64,000 bases of DNA from Succinivibrionaceae bacterium (GCA_019420905.1 JAHZGH010000006.1:159920-223919), one strand, 5' to 3'. Shown: positions 17,576 to 27,587, counted from the first letter of the stretch. Program-made: numbers and translations. The notes: generated from the letters alone by a model not told the origin.

Positions 17576-17593
17576 CGTAACGTCAGCTTTTTT
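17566..17593 (+). terminator. bioFGC terminator
   Basis: AAAGCTGACG pairs with CGTCAGCTTT around TAA, followed by a T run. The stem begins at the bioC stop. Confidence 0.9.
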
Positions 17594-17618
17594 AAGCTTA
17601 TAAAGATTTATCTGAGAT

Positions 17619-17636
17619 TGGGGCTAAATATTTAGC
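17619..17636. other. 18-base perfect palindrome at the uspE stop
   Basis: GGGCTAAATATTTAGCCC is its own reverse complement and spans the uspE stop codon. As RNA it could fold with an ATAT loop, but there is no T run, so it may be an end-protecting hairpin or a protein site. Confidence 0.4.
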
Positions 17637-18561
17637 CCTCAGTCTTAGTCAGTACTTTCTTGTTGATGACAACTAAGTCAGCCTCTAAGTAATCTACGAT
17701 TTCCTCACATGTATTGCCCATTAAGGCAGCCATAGCACCAGTGCGGCCTGCAGAGCCGATGAATACTACGCGAGCATTGATTTTACGGCAGATATCCGGG
17801 ATTACGTCATCTGGCATGCCTTCGGCAATATGGCAGTTTTCAAGGGGAATGCCGTGAGCCTTTGCAAAAGCATGAAGACGATTACGATGCTCTGTTAATA
17901 TATTTTCTGCATAGATCTCAGGAGAATAGTGCGGAACTTCAAGCATTATAGTAGGCAAGGCTACAGGCGCGCTGTTGATTAGATGGATAGGATCTCCTGT
18001 AATTGCAGAAACCTGCTGAGCTTCACGTAAGAGTGTTAAATTGACATTCATGCGTGCACGGTTAGAAAAATCTAAGGCAACTGCAATGCTGCCGGAATCA
18101 GCCCATTTGTGCTCTTTTGCAATAATTACCGGAACATCAGCATGACGTAATAAATACCAATCTATAGGAGTGAATATTAGAGCGTCTAAGACACCATGAT
18201 GATTAGCAGCCTTGATAACCAGATCATAGTTGCCTTCCTTCATCTCGCTGACGATGCCTTCGGCAATATCCTTAGCAAAGCTTACCTTAGTATCAATCTG
18301 CGGCTGATTATCCAGATTTTCAGTGTATTTATGGATTATTCCCTGTAATTGTTCTTGATGAGTTTTAAGGATATCCTCTCGGGTATCTTTTTCGCGTAAT
18401 CTATTTAAGATATGGATATCATAGGAAAAATCGTACACTAAACGCAAAGCTGTAATCTTAACCTTAGGATTATAGCGAGATAGCTCTAGCGCACGCTGTA
18501 AAGCTGTTTGGTGGTCACGTTTAGGCTCAATTACCACCAAGATATGATTATATTGTTTCAT
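17632..18561 (-). CDS. uspE: Universal stress protein UspE (tandem UspA domains)
   Basis: A 309-residue protein with two UspA domains (about 1-150 and 160-309). It has the UspE-specific segments DALIFTPIDWYLLRHADVPV and GSAGRTGAMAALMGNTCEE, close to the E. coli protein. The ATG at 18561 has AGGAGG four bases upstream. A longer in-frame start exists but adds nothing recognisable. UspE is a cytoplasmic stress protein linked to aggregation, motility and oxidative stress in E. coli. A paralogue lies at 27588-28490. Confidence 0.9.
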   Translation of the reverse strand: MKQYNHILVVIEPKRDHQTALQRALELSRYNPKVKITALRLVYDFSYDIHILNRLREKDTREDILKTHQEQLQGIIHKYTENLDNQPQIDTKVSFAKDIAEGIVSEMKEGNYDLVIKAANHHGVLDALIFTPIDWYLLRHADVPVIIAKEHKWADSGSIAVALDFSNRARMNVNLTLLREAQQVSAITGDPIHLINSAPVALPTIMLEVPHYSPEIYAENILTEHRNRLHAFAKAHGIPLENCHIAEGMPDDVIPDICRKINARVVFIGSAGRTGAMAALMGNTCEEIVDYLEADLVVINKKVLTKTEG

Positions 18562-18676
18562 AAGGCCTCCTTGCGTGTTCCTATATCTCAAATATAGGTA
18601 AAGCCTTATAAAAATGCATTAGAAAAAGCAAATAAATGTGCACTTATTTACAAATATTTCAAAAAATATCAGTATG

Positions 18677-20248
18677 TTACATTTTCAGCGTTTTAGGCTT
18701 TATACCTGTAAGCAGGCATATTCCCACAAAGATTGCAGCTCCTAAGCCTATAAAGGCCATTAAATATAAGGCTCCTGAAAGGGTATCCATTTGTGCCCAG
18801 GTCTGCAAATCAAAAGACAGATAACGAAGTACAGCAGCCATGATTATAGAGGCTACGGATGCTTTTAAAATAAAGAACAGACTTTGGGAGCTTAAGGCAT
18901 AGATTTTTCTTTTATATAAGAAGAATAGCAGCAATCCGGCGTTTATATAGGCAGCTAGCGCTGTTGAAAGCGCCAAGCCGACATAGCCTAAGGGAACAAT
19001 GAGGATTAGATTGAAGACGATATTTGAGGCAATTGCACATAAGGAGCAGCGTACGGGGGTTTTGGTATCTTGAATGGCGGCAAAGCCCTGAACTAAAACT
19101 CTAACTAGCATAATGGCTGCTAGTCCTGAAACTGAGGCCATAAGAGATGCGGCAGATAAGCTTACATGCTCAATATTAAAAGCTCCGCGCATGAAGATAA
19201 CCCTTAGCATAGGCTCTCTTAGAGCAATGATGCCGAACATTGAAGGAAGGCCTAAAAGTAAAACCAAGCGTACGCCCCAATCTAAAGTTTTTTGATAGCG
19301 TAAGGGATCGCGTGCCTGATTGACCTTAGACAAGGCAGGCAGAATTACAGTCGAAATCGCAACTGCAAAGATGCCGATAGGGAATTCTAAAAGTCTGTCT
19401 GAATAATAGAGATAAGATATGGCTCCAGTAGCTAAAAAGGAAGCCAGCACGGTGTTGACTAGAAGATTTAATTGGCTTGCAGAAACGCCTAATATAGCCG
19501 GAAGCATTAATGTTCTGATTTTTTTTACATTAGGATCAGACCAGCCCCATTTAGGCATTACCAGGAGCTTTAGCTTAATAATCAGAGGAATTTGAAATAA
19601 AAGCTGCAATACACCGCCTGCAACCATGCCGTAAGCTAAAATAACGTTGGCGTCTTCAAAATAAGGTGTTAGGCAGAGAACAAAGGCAATCAGCGTTATG
19701 TTGAGAATGCAGGGAGTCATTGCCGGAACGGCAAAGCGGCCAAATACATTCAGAATCGAGCTTGTAAGCGCAGTCAGGGTAATGAAGAAAAGGTACGGAA
19801 AGGTAATTCTTAAAAGCTCAGAGGCTTTAATAAACTTATCCCCGTCAGCTTCTCCGTTTAAATGAGCCTGGAACCAGCCCCAGCCGAAGAGCGCTGTTAA
19901 AATTGGAGATGCAAGCATGCCTAAAACAGTAACTCCTAGGACGCATACTCCTAGGGTTCCGCAGGTATTGGCCAGCATTTGCCTTAAATCCCGAGGCGAT
20001 CCCTGTTCTTTAGCCTTGCTCATAACAGGCACAAAAGACTGAGCAAATGCACCTTCAGCGAAGAGTCTGCGGAAAAAGTTCGGAATGCGGTTGGCAAAGA
20101 AAAATATATCGGCACTCATGCCAGCGCCTAAGACAGAGGCGATGACGATATCTCTAAACATGCCTAAGATACGCGAGAGAAGAGTGAAAAATGATGTGAT
20201 TATTCCCGATCTTAAAAGTCTGGATTTTTTAACAGGTGCATTTGCCAT
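18677..20248 (-). CDS. murJ: Lipid II flippase MurJ
   Basis: Polytopic inner-membrane protein of 523 residues with about 14 hydrophobic helices that moves lipid II to the periplasmic face for peptidoglycan synthesis. The opening SFFTLLSRILGMFRDIVIA and FFFANRIPNFFRRLFAEGAF are diagnostic of MurJ/MviN, including Arg residues in the central cavity. The ATG has GAGG six bases upstream. It is transcribed away from the repeat island, with uspE 116 bases downstream. Confidence 0.96.
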   Translation of the reverse strand: MANAPVKKSRLLRSGIITSFFTLLSRILGMFRDIVIASVLGAGMSADIFFFANRIPNFFRRLFAEGAFAQSFVPVMSKAKEQGSPRDLRQMLANTCGTLGVCVLGVTVLGMLASPILTALFGWGWFQAHLNGEADGDKFIKASELLRITFPYLFFITLTALTSSILNVFGRFAVPAMTPCILNITLIAFVLCLTPYFEDANVILAYGMVAGGVLQLLFQIPLIIKLKLLVMPKWGWSDPNVKKIRTLMLPAILGVSASQLNLLVNTVLASFLATGAISYLYYSDRLLEFPIGIFAVAISTVILPALSKVNQARDPLRYQKTLDWGVRLVLLLGLPSMFGIIALREPMLRVIFMRGAFNIEHVSLSAASLMASVSGLAAIMLVRVLVQGFAAIQDTKTPVRCSLCAIASNIVFNLILIVPLGYVGLALSTALAAYINAGLLLFFLYKRKIYALSSQSLFFILKASVASIIMAAVLRYLSFDLQTWAQMDTLSGALYLMAFIGLGAAIFVGICLLTGIKPKTLKM

Positions 20249-20366
20249 AGTAAACCTCGATTTATTGGTGGTGCGTATCTTAGCATATACCTCCTTTAAG
20301 CGAACCTTTTATTGTTCGTTTTGTAATGGTTTTATTATTCATCATTAATATAAATTTTCTGCCTTT

Positions 20367-21831
20367 GTGGGAAAGTCAGTGAAAAGCATATAAATCTGTT
20401 GAAAAATAGTAAGCCTTACGCTGACAATAAGATATTAATTTGTTATTAATGTTTTGAAAAATTTTTATATTATTTAAATAAATCAATATATTATAAATAT
20501 ACATATACAAAACGACTAAAATGATTGGAAATATATTAAATAAAAAAGACTTTTTGCGTCGAGTTTTATGTAATAAGAGATCAGATCACAAAAATATATG
20601 ATATATTTCAAATAGATAATCTTATAATCTGAAGATTGAGGCAGATTTGATGCTTTAATTTTTAGAGCCTTTTATATTCGTTATAAGGTAAATTTATTCT
20701 ACTTGTGGGAAAGTCAGTGGAAAATTAAAAAAGTTTGTAAAATTTGTGTAGATAAATCGTTATTTTTTTGCTTTTTTTTAACAAATTAAAAAATAATTTA
20801 TTGATTATAAATAATAAAAAAATATTATCAGCAAAATTACAATTATGAAATTCTTAATTTGTTGAAAAAAAAATTGTGGGAAACTTTATAAATTAGCTTA
20901 AATAAGAATTAACTGGCTAATATATCGGCAATACAAAAAATAAAATATATTAATGATGTATTAATTTAAAGAAATACGGCTTTGAGTTACCTCATCAGGA
21001 CTAAGAAATAAATTAAATATAACATAAGAATATAAATATATTTTTTATATTTAAATTCAAAAAATTTAGTTTTACGAATATCGATATTTTTTAGAAGCGT
21101 TTTTTTAGCTGAATGAGCAGATCAGGAAAAATTAAATATTTTGGACATAAGTTAAATTATTTTGCAGAAAGTATCCTTAATTTAAAAAAAATTTAAGAAA
21201 AAAATTAAAAATTAATGAAGGCATAAAAGTATGCATAATATTAGAGACAGATTTTTTTAAATTGAATGTCTAGCATAAAACAAAGTTTTTTTCAGCAAAA
21301 AAAAATTATTTTTTTTTAACAGCTGTGGGAAAGTCAGTGGATTAGGCCTTTTTTAGTGGGAAACTTCGATTTATATGCGATTCTTATCTTGTGGGAAACT
21401 GTAAAAAATTTTTCTTGCAAAAAATAATTATTTTAAATTTCAAATAATTATATTGATTTGGCTTTGCAAAGCCATTTTCATTAATAAAAGTGTGTTTTAT
21501 TGAATATTTTTAATATTAAATTTTTAGCTTGAATTTGCTTATTTTGTTAATATATATATATTTCAAGCAGTTAAATAAAGATGGTTAAATTTTATAAATT
21601 ATAACTGGATCACACTTTTGCAGTATTTGTCAAATTTTATTAATTATGAATCTTTGTTTGTGGGAAACTCTGTGGGAAAAATTTTTTTATCTGTTGAAAA
21701 ATCGGTTGGAAAATAATTTTTTTTAGTTAATTATTAAATAATTAATTGATTTATATAATAAATTTATATAAATTTTTCCACAGTAAAAAAATAATATCAC
21801 TATTATGCAGCTTTAAAAATTGTGGGAAACT
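20367..21831 (+). repeat. TGTGGGAAA iteron-like array
   Basis: Copies start at 20367, 20704, 20875, 21324, 21355 (AGTGGGAAAC), 21390, 21659, 21671 and 21821, all in the same direction. Three share the longer form TGTGGGAAAGTCAGTG (20367, 20704, 21324). The others mostly continue as AAACT. Some are tandem with a 12-base period: 21659/21671 exactly, TGTGGGAAAGTC|AGTGGAAAA at 20704, and a degenerate pair GTTGAAAAATCG|GTTGGAAAATAA at 21693. One opposite-strand relative, TTTTTCCACAG, lies near 21774. The complement TTTCCCACA resembles a DnaA box (TTATCCACA) at 7 of 9 positions. Confidence 0.85.
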
Positions 21832-21980
21832 CCTATAGAAATAATACGCAATTTGCAAAATTTAAGCAGCAAAAAATTTTTCCTTTTTTTTGTTTAATTT
21901 TTATAGATGATATTAATAAAAGACCGTCTAGGGAATATTCGTTTACTGTATTTTTTTTATATTAATTGACATTAATTTTT

Positions 21981-22012
21981 CTGGCAGGCCAGAGCGTTTT
22001 CCTTTCTGCCAG
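21981..22012 (+). other. GC-rich hairpin in the frsA upstream region
   Basis: CTGGCAG (21981-21987) pairs with CTGCCAG (22006-22012), and the left arm also holds the shorter inverted repeat CTGG/CCAG. It stands out in otherwise very AT-rich DNA about 100 bases before frsA. It may be a leader structure or the end of a non-coding transcript. Confidence 0.4.
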
Positions 22013-22117
22013 GCAGCATAATTTTTATCTAATTAAATATTTTTATCTTGAGCATTTTTAGCTAAGATTTTCCGTTAAGCTATAAGCATTAAGGTTAAAG
22101 TATTTTGGATGGCGGTC

Positions 22118-23395
22118 ATGAGTGATAGCGATAACAGTAAAAATTTAAGTGAAATCTTATTTAAGCCAAGATTCGAGTATTTAGAAACTTCCTTTATTTC
22201 TAATTCAGGCTGCGAATTGCCGCCATTGGCCTATCGTGATCCGGCCTTAGGTTTTTCTGCTGATTGGTATCGTCCGGTTCGTACCTTTATGTGGGTATTT
22301 CTAGGCGGTAATCTGTTAGATATAGATGAAGCCCTTTCAAATATCTCTTCATCTAAAAATCAGCGAAAGCGCGAATTATGCTTTGATACCATTGCTGAGT
22401 ATGGTCCAGGAAATTGGATTTATGAATTTAATGCCATAGCTCAAAGGCGAGTAAATTCAGCTAAGGAATTGGAAGCTCAGGGAGATATTTTAGGTGCAAG
22501 TCATAATTACCGCATGGCTTCTCGTTATTTTACAATTGCAGCTTACCCATTTTTAAGAGGCGATGTATTGGCAAATGAGTCTTTGATGCACTCAAGACGC
22601 TTTTATAAAAAGATGATAGAGATGGATCCTACTAATGGAGAAATCTCCGAAGAGTACTTTATTGCCGGGGGCAATAAAGTTTCAGGCTTTCTGCATTTGC
22701 CTGATAAAACTAATATTCACCCGTGCGTAATTATGGCCGGCAGCTATGAACAGAATATTACAGATTATTATCGTTTTTATAATGATTATTTGCGCCCTAA
22801 AGGCATTGCTTTATTTGCAATTGATATGCCGGGAATAGCTAGCAGCAATAAGCTTAATTTAAGTGCTGATTTATCTATTGTAGTTGACAGCGCCATTGGG
22901 TATCTTAAGGACTTGAAATATATAGATGCTACGCATTTAGGTTTATTAGGAATGCGTATTGCAGGAAGTGCCTGTATTCGCAGCTGTATTCTAAATCAGC
23001 AGGCAGTTAAAGCCTTAGCTGTAATTGCGCCGGCAGTGCATTCATTATTTACTGATAAGGATATTTTAAATAGTTTGCCTTTATGTTTGCGTTCTAATTA
23101 TGCCAATCGCTTAAACTTAGATGCCTCCAACTGGGATACCATTATTCCGCAGCTGCAGGCTTTATCTCTGAAAACGCAGGGCTTGCTGTCAGCTTCAGGA
23201 CGCTGCAGCGTGCCTTGCAGCGTATATGTTGTTAAAAATTCTTTAGTAACAAATGACGATCTCAAGCTTTTGGAGGCAAATTTTAAAGACTGCCGAATTA
23301 ATATGCAGGAAAATACAGGATATACGTCATTTCTTTTGCAATCTTATGATAGAGCGTCGCGCTTCTTTGAGTCCTTATTACTTGAGAAAAACTGA
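22118..23395 (+). CDS. frsA: FrsA-family protein (alpha/beta-hydrolase fold)
   Basis: About 425 residues, matching E. coli FrsA from LSEILFKPRFEYLETS through GNWIYEFN, YFTIAAYPFLRGD and AIDMPGIASSNK. The nucleophile elbow reads LGMRIAG, so the usual Ser is Arg, as in E. coli FrsA (GFRFG). This is consistent with the family not acting as a classical esterase. FrsA was described as a partner of EIIA-Glc in the fermentation/respiration switch. I prefer the ATG at 22118 over 22109 because it aligns better with the E. coli N-terminus. The order frsA-proB-proA is close to E. coli. Confidence 0.88.
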   Translation: MSDSDNSKNLSEILFKPRFEYLETSFISNSGCELPPLAYRDPALGFSADWYRPVRTFMWVFLGGNLLDIDEALSNISSSKNQRKRELCFDTIAEYGPGNWIYEFNAIAQRRVNSAKELEAQGDILGASHNYRMASRYFTIAAYPFLRGDVLANESLMHSRRFYKKMIEMDPTNGEISEEYFIAGGNKVSGFLHLPDKTNIHPCVIMAGSYEQNITDYYRFYNDYLRPKGIALFAIDMPGIASSNKLNLSADLSIVVDSAIGYLKDLKYIDATHLGLLGMRIAGSACIRSCILNQQAVKALAVIAPAVHSLFTDKDILNSLPLCLRSNYANRLNLDASNWDTIIPQLQALSLKTQGLLSASGRCSVPCSVYVVKNSLVTNDDLKLLEANFKDCRINMQENTGYTSFLLQSYDRASRFFESLLLEKN

Positions 23396-23400
23396 TCGCT

Positions 23401-24513
23401 ATGAAAAATAAAAAAAGAATCTTTATAAAGCTTGGAACTTCTACCTTAACTGCGGGTACTGCGCACTTAGACAAAGTCCGCATGAGCGAGATTGTGCGTA
23501 CAGTCTATTTATTAACGCAAAAAGGTTATGAGGTAGGTTTAGTTTCCTCGGGAGCTATTGCGGCAGGAAGAGAGGTTTTAAACGATCCGGCCTTGCCTCC
23601 TGAGATGAGCTCAAAACAGCTTTTAGCCTCAGTAGGTCAAGTGCATTTAATGCGGCTGTGGGAAAATTTATTTGATATTTATAATTTGAAAATCGGGCAG
23701 TTATTATTAACTAGAGCTGATTTGCAAAGTCGTGATCGCTACTTGAATGCCCGCGATACTCTGACGGCTTTATTTAATTTCGGCATTATTCCTATTATAA
23801 ATGAGAATGATGCTGTAGCGATTGCAGAGATAAAGGTTGGCGACAATGATAATTTAGCAGCCTTGTCTGCAATTTTAGCCGAAGCTGACTGCGTGATTTT
23901 GCTTACCGATCAAAAAGGCCTGTATACTGCAGATCCGCGTGCTAATCCTGATGCTACTTTAATTAGAGATGTACATAATATAGACGAGCATTTAATTGAA
24001 AGCGCTGGTGGCGCCGGCAGCTCTCAAGGTACAGGAGGAATGGCTACTAAGCTTAAGGCTGCAAGAACTGCAACTGCGGCAGGCGTTGAGCTTATCATAG
24101 CCTCTGGAGCTGAGCCGCAGATTGTCTTAGATTTAGTTGAAGGTAAAGGTGAGGCTACCTTCTTTTATCCATGTGCGCATCCTGTATTAGCTCGTAAGGC
24201 CTGGATAGGCTCAGCTACTGCTCCTGAGGGCGTGCTTATAGTTGATGAAGGTGCTTACCGCGCCTTGTGCGAGCGCAATTCAAGCTTATTGCCGCGAGGT
24301 ATTCTGGAAGTTCAGGGCCAGTTTATGCGTGGAGCGACAGTTGCAATAAAAAGTGCTGAGCAGGGATTGTTTGCCAGAGGCTTGGTCCGTTATGGATCAG
24401 ATGAGCTTAATTTAATTAAACGGCAGCATTCTGATACTATCGAAAGAGTTTTAGGTTATACCCATGGCGATGTTGCCGTACACCGCGATGATTTAGTTCT
24501 GATTGATAAATAA
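23401..24513 (+). CDS. proB: Glutamate 5-kinase
   Basis: First step of proline synthesis: phosphorylates glutamate to glutamyl 5-phosphate. The 370 residues hold an amino-acid-kinase domain (FIKLGTSTLTAG, SSGAIAAGREVL, NENDAVAI, GDNDNLAA, GTGGMATKLKAA) and a C-terminal PUA domain (about 280-370). It starts five bases after frsA and ends one base before the proA ATG, so the three are probably one transcript. The enzyme is normally feedback-inhibited by proline. Confidence 0.96.
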   Translation: MKNKKRIFIKLGTSTLTAGTAHLDKVRMSEIVRTVYLLTQKGYEVGLVSSGAIAAGREVLNDPALPPEMSSKQLLASVGQVHLMRLWENLFDIYNLKIGQLLLTRADLQSRDRYLNARDTLTALFNFGIIPIINENDAVAIAEIKVGDNDNLAALSAILAEADCVILLTDQKGLYTADPRANPDATLIRDVHNIDEHLIESAGGAGSSQGTGGMATKLKAARTATAAGVELIIASGAEPQIVLDLVEGKGEATFFYPCAHPVLARKAWIGSATAPEGVLIVDEGAYRALCERNSSLLPRGILEVQGQFMRGATVAIKSAEQGLFARGLVRYGSDELNLIKRQHSDTIERVLGYTHGDVAVHRDDLVLIDK

Positions 24514-24514
24514 T

Positions 24515-25774
24515 ATGGATTTAATAGAAATTGCTAAAAAATGTCAAAGAGCTGCTTTTGAGTATGCAGAGCTTTCGACAGATAAAAAAAATTTGGCGCT
24601 AGAGGCTATCGCTTCATTATTAGAAGAAAATAGCGAGCTTATTTATAAAGCTAATGCTGAAGATGTTAATAAAGCTAAAGAGCGCGGCTTAAATGAAGCC
24701 TTAGTTGATCGCCTGACTTTGACGAAAGCGCGATTTGCAGAAATGGTTAATGGCGTGCTACATGTAGCTGCATTAGATGATCCTATAGGCGAGATCTTAG
24801 ACGGCAGAGTATTGCCATCAGGATTGAAGCTTTTAAAAAAGAGAGTTCCTTTAGGCGTAGTAGGCGTAATTTATGAATCAAGACCTAATGTTACAGTTGA
24901 TATTGCCGCTCTATGCTTAAAGTCAGGTAATGGCTGCATTTTACGCGGAGGCTCCGAGGCTTTAGCTACAAATCGGCTTTTACATCAGCTTTTGCAAAAA
25001 GCATTGTCTTCAGTAAATTTAAGCCCTCAGGGAATAGCCTTTATTGATTCAGCCGACAGAGAGATTATCGGCAGGCTTTTAACTTTAGATGATTATGTTG
25101 ATGTCATTATTCCTCGCGGCGGAGAGGCTCTGCAGCGTCTGTGCAAAGCTCAGGCAACTGTGCCTGTGATTACTGGCGGTTTTGGCATCAGCCATATTTT
25201 TGCCGATTTTAATTGCGATATAGATAAAGCTGTAGCTGTGATTGTCAATGCTAAGGTGCAAAAGCCCTCAGCGTGCAATGCTTTAGATACTTTGCTGATT
25301 CATGAGCATATTGCAGATGAGCTTTTAGAAAAGCTTGCGGCGGCGCTGAAGCCTTATAAGGTAACCTTAGTTGCTCATCAAAATCTAAAAGACAAGCTTT
25401 TAAATTTAGGCTATGAATATGTAGCTGCAGGTACAGAGGCTGATTTTGACACCGAATTTTTATCCTTAAAGATGAATATAGCCACAGTTGACGGCATAGC
25501 CAGTGCGTGCGAGCATTTGCGTAAGCATAAGGCAAGTCATTCAGATGCAATTTTGACCGATAGCAGATCTCATGCCAATCGTTTTATTGCAGCTGCTAAT
25601 TCCGCCTGCGTTTACGTTAATGCTTCAACACGCTTTACTGACGGCGGCCAGTTCGGCTTAGGCGCTGAGGTTGCCATTTCTACGCAAAAACTGCATGCTC
25701 GCGGTCCTATGGCTTTGCGCGAGCTTACCTCAATTCAATATGTGGGAGAGGGGGATTATCTTATCAGATCTTAA
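24515..25774 (+). CDS. proA: Glutamate-5-semialdehyde dehydrogenase
   Basis: Reduces glutamyl 5-phosphate with NADPH to the semialdehyde, which cyclises on the way to proline. The 419 residues compare with 417 in E. coli. KKRVPLGVVGVIYESRPNV, LRGGSEA, IPRGGEALQR and VQKPSACNALDT, which contains the catalytic Cys, are present. I chose the ATG at 24515, one base after the proB stop, over an upstream TTG. A terminator follows. Confidence 0.96.
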   Translation: MDLIEIAKKCQRAAFEYAELSTDKKNLALEAIASLLEENSELIYKANAEDVNKAKERGLNEALVDRLTLTKARFAEMVNGVLHVAALDDPIGEILDGRVLPSGLKLLKKRVPLGVVGVIYESRPNVTVDIAALCLKSGNGCILRGGSEALATNRLLHQLLQKALSSVNLSPQGIAFIDSADREIIGRLLTLDDYVDVIIPRGGEALQRLCKAQATVPVITGGFGISHIFADFNCDIDKAVAVIVNAKVQKPSACNALDTLLIHEHIADELLEKLAAALKPYKVTLVAHQNLKDKLLNLGYEYVAAGTEADFDTEFLSLKMNIATVDGIASACEHLRKHKASHSDAILTDSRSHANRFIAAANSACVYVNASTRFTDGGQFGLGAEVAISTQKLHARGPMALRELTSIQYVGEGDYLIRS

Positions 25775-25803
25775 AAAAGACGGGCAGACAGCCCGTCTTT
25801 TTT
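25773..25803 (+). terminator. proBA terminator
   Basis: AAAGACGGGC (25776-25785) pairs perfectly with GCCCGTCTTT (25791-25800) around AGACA, then T residues. The stem begins at the proA stop. Confidence 0.92.
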
Positions 25804-25838
25804 AGCAGAAGGATTATTAGGCAAGAGAGATTTTTGGC

Positions 25839-27296
25839 TTAAATTTTTTCTTGCTCAATTTTAAAGCCGTCAGCAGTCTTTATAAAGCTTAAGCGATTAG
25901 TAAAGCCTTCGGGCGTATCTTCTTTGTGATGAGAAACAAAGAGAACGGAGGTATGGCCATTTTTCATAATATAGGTAATGAAAGCCTTAATTAGGGTACG
26001 AGCATAGCCGTCTAGACCTTGTAGCGGCTCATCTAAGATAAGCAGCGGCGGATTTTTAACTAAGGCTCTGATAATTAGGAGCATGCGCTGCTGACCGAAA
26101 GAAAGAGTTTTAAATGATTGATGTTCCTGCTTATCTAAAGAGGCAAGCTTAAGCCAGGCTCTAGCTGTATTTAATTCCTCGTCTGAGGGCTGATGATAAA
26201 GACCTATAGAATCATAAAATCCAGAGAGCACAACATTTATTGCCGGAGCGCTGACGCGATAATCCAAATGCAGGGCGCCTGAGACTAGTCCATAGTATTT
26301 TTTTATATCCCAAATACTCTCTCCTGAGCCGCGCTTATAGCCAAATACGGTTACATCATTAGCGTAAACTAAAGGATTATCTCCGGTAATTATGGATAAT
26401 AAAGTAGATTTTCCTGCACCGTTTGGGCCTATAATCTGCCAATGCTCGCCGCGCTTAACTTCAAAATTAAGTTTATCTAGAACTACTCTTGAATAAGCAA
26501 CCGTAACCTCATGCAATCTGATGATTGTGTCATCCTTTAGATCTTTAAGAGCAAACTTTTTAGGAGTTTGAGGCAGAGTAATATCCGGTAATTTAGCGTT
26601 GCCTAAAAGTGCAATTGCATCAGGATCTTTTTCGATTTCCTCTCTAGATGAAAGCTTTGTAATTTGCAGATTTTGAATGATGCCCATTGCCGTTAAGGTA
26701 TCAGGGATTTCGCTTGGGCGATTAACAATCAGTATAGTTGGGGTTTTGTATTTGGTGTGAATTTCATCAATCAGCTTTAAAAGCTCAGCACGAGTTTGTA
26801 TGTCTAAGGCATCAAAGGGCGTATCAAAAATGATTAGGTTTGGTTTTGAACAAAGTGCCTTAGCTAATAGAACCTTGCGGCCTTCGCCTCCTGAAAGCTG
26901 ACGAATTGGTCTATCTAATAATTTTTCAAGATGCATGCCAGCAATAGCATCTTTTAAAACCTCAGGATCGGTATCAGCAAAAAGCTTGTTTGGGGTAATG
27001 CCGAAAGCTTCCTCCTCTGAAGCATTATCATTATTGCGCATCTTATAGTCATCTTCTAAAAGCTGCATTTGTTTTTCAAAAGATACTAATACCGGATGAT
27101 AATTTTCTGGAGCTTCGCCGCTTTTTAGGGGAAGTTCTGCATTAAGAGCTCTAGCTAAGGAAGTTTTGCCGCTGCCATTACCGCCGATAAGAACAATTAA
27201 GTCAGAAGGAGCAATGGTTAGATTGCCTAGATTTACACAAAGATCGTCATTGATGCTGAATGCTGCGTTTTTCCAAACTAAAGTACGCTCGGTCAT
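25839..27296 (-). CDS. modF: ModF-like protein with two fused ABC ATPase domains
   Basis: A 485-residue cytoplasmic protein (E. coli ModF 490). Domain 1 has Walker A GGNGSGKTS and signature QLSGGEGRK. Domain 2 has GPNGAGKST, LSFGQQRM and LILDEPLQGLD. The segments RGSGESIWDIKK and LHLDYRVS are almost the same as in E. coli ModF. ModF is linked to molybdate transport or handling, but its exact role is unclear. No modABC genes are nearby. AAGGA precedes the ATG. It is convergent with proA. Confidence 0.88.
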   Translation of the reverse strand: MTERTLVWKNAAFSINDDLCVNLGNLTIAPSDLIVLIGGNGSGKTSLARALNAELPLKSGEAPENYHPVLVSFEKQMQLLEDDYKMRNNDNASEEEAFGITPNKLFADTDPEVLKDAIAGMHLEKLLDRPIRQLSGGEGRKVLLAKALCSKPNLIIFDTPFDALDIQTRAELLKLIDEIHTKYKTPTILIVNRPSEIPDTLTAMGIIQNLQITKLSSREEIEKDPDAIALLGNAKLPDITLPQTPKKFALKDLKDDTIIRLHEVTVAYSRVVLDKLNFEVKRGEHWQIIGPNGAGKSTLLSIITGDNPLVYANDVTVFGYKRGSGESIWDIKKYYGLVSGALHLDYRVSAPAINVVLSGFYDSIGLYHQPSDEELNTARAWLKLASLDKQEHQSFKTLSFGQQRMLLIIRALVKNPPLLILDEPLQGLDGYARTLIKAFITYIMKNGHTSVLFVSHHKEDTPEGFTNRLSFIKTADGFKIEQEKI

Positions 27297-27587
27297 AATA
27301 AGTCCTTTTAACTTTTGAGCTTTAAGTTTTTTCTATAATTTAAAGAAAGACCTAGAAGTATTATTAGATTATTAACTATGACGAAAGTTTATAGCAAAAA
27401 ATGCAATATATAAAGAGCTTTATTGCATAAACTACAATATTATAGAATTTTTATTTGAGTATTTTTTGAAAAAATATACGGAAAATGAGATCTTTAACCA
27501 TTAACTTTAAAAAAAATCAATTTAATATATGTTAATAATAGTGGTAAATCAGGCTATATATAATAAAACAGAATAAAGGAGTACATG

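Larger units (their letters stand above)
20249..22108. other. Gene-free, very AT-rich island with co-oriented repeats
   Basis: About 1.86 kb between divergent murJ and frsA has no credible gene on either strand. Most lines hold only 6-12 G/C per 60 bases. It contains at least nine TGTGGGAAA-type motifs, all on the plus strand, listed as a separate repeat, and a GC-rich hairpin near its right end. Poly-A and poly-T tracts are frequent, which suggests intrinsically bent DNA. A bacterium this compact rarely keeps such a stretch without a function. Confidence 0.85.

Noticed and set aside
20367..21831. CRISPR array
   Set aside because: Repeats are short (9-16 bases), irregularly spaced from 12 to over 400 bases, without uniform spacers or cas genes.
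20249..22108. Calling the repeat island oriC outright
   Set aside because: There is no exact DnaA box, no mnmG/dnaA/par neighbours, and the polarity of flanking highly expressed genes (thrS-rplT points toward the island) does not support it. It is kept as a hypothesis only.
22118..23395. FrsA as a newly inactivated esterase because the elbow Ser is missing
   Set aside because: E. coli FrsA also has Arg at this position (GFRFG), so this is a family trait.
23298..23483. Minus-strand ORF across the frsA-proB junction
   Set aside because: It is antisense to two well-supported genes and has no recognisable product.
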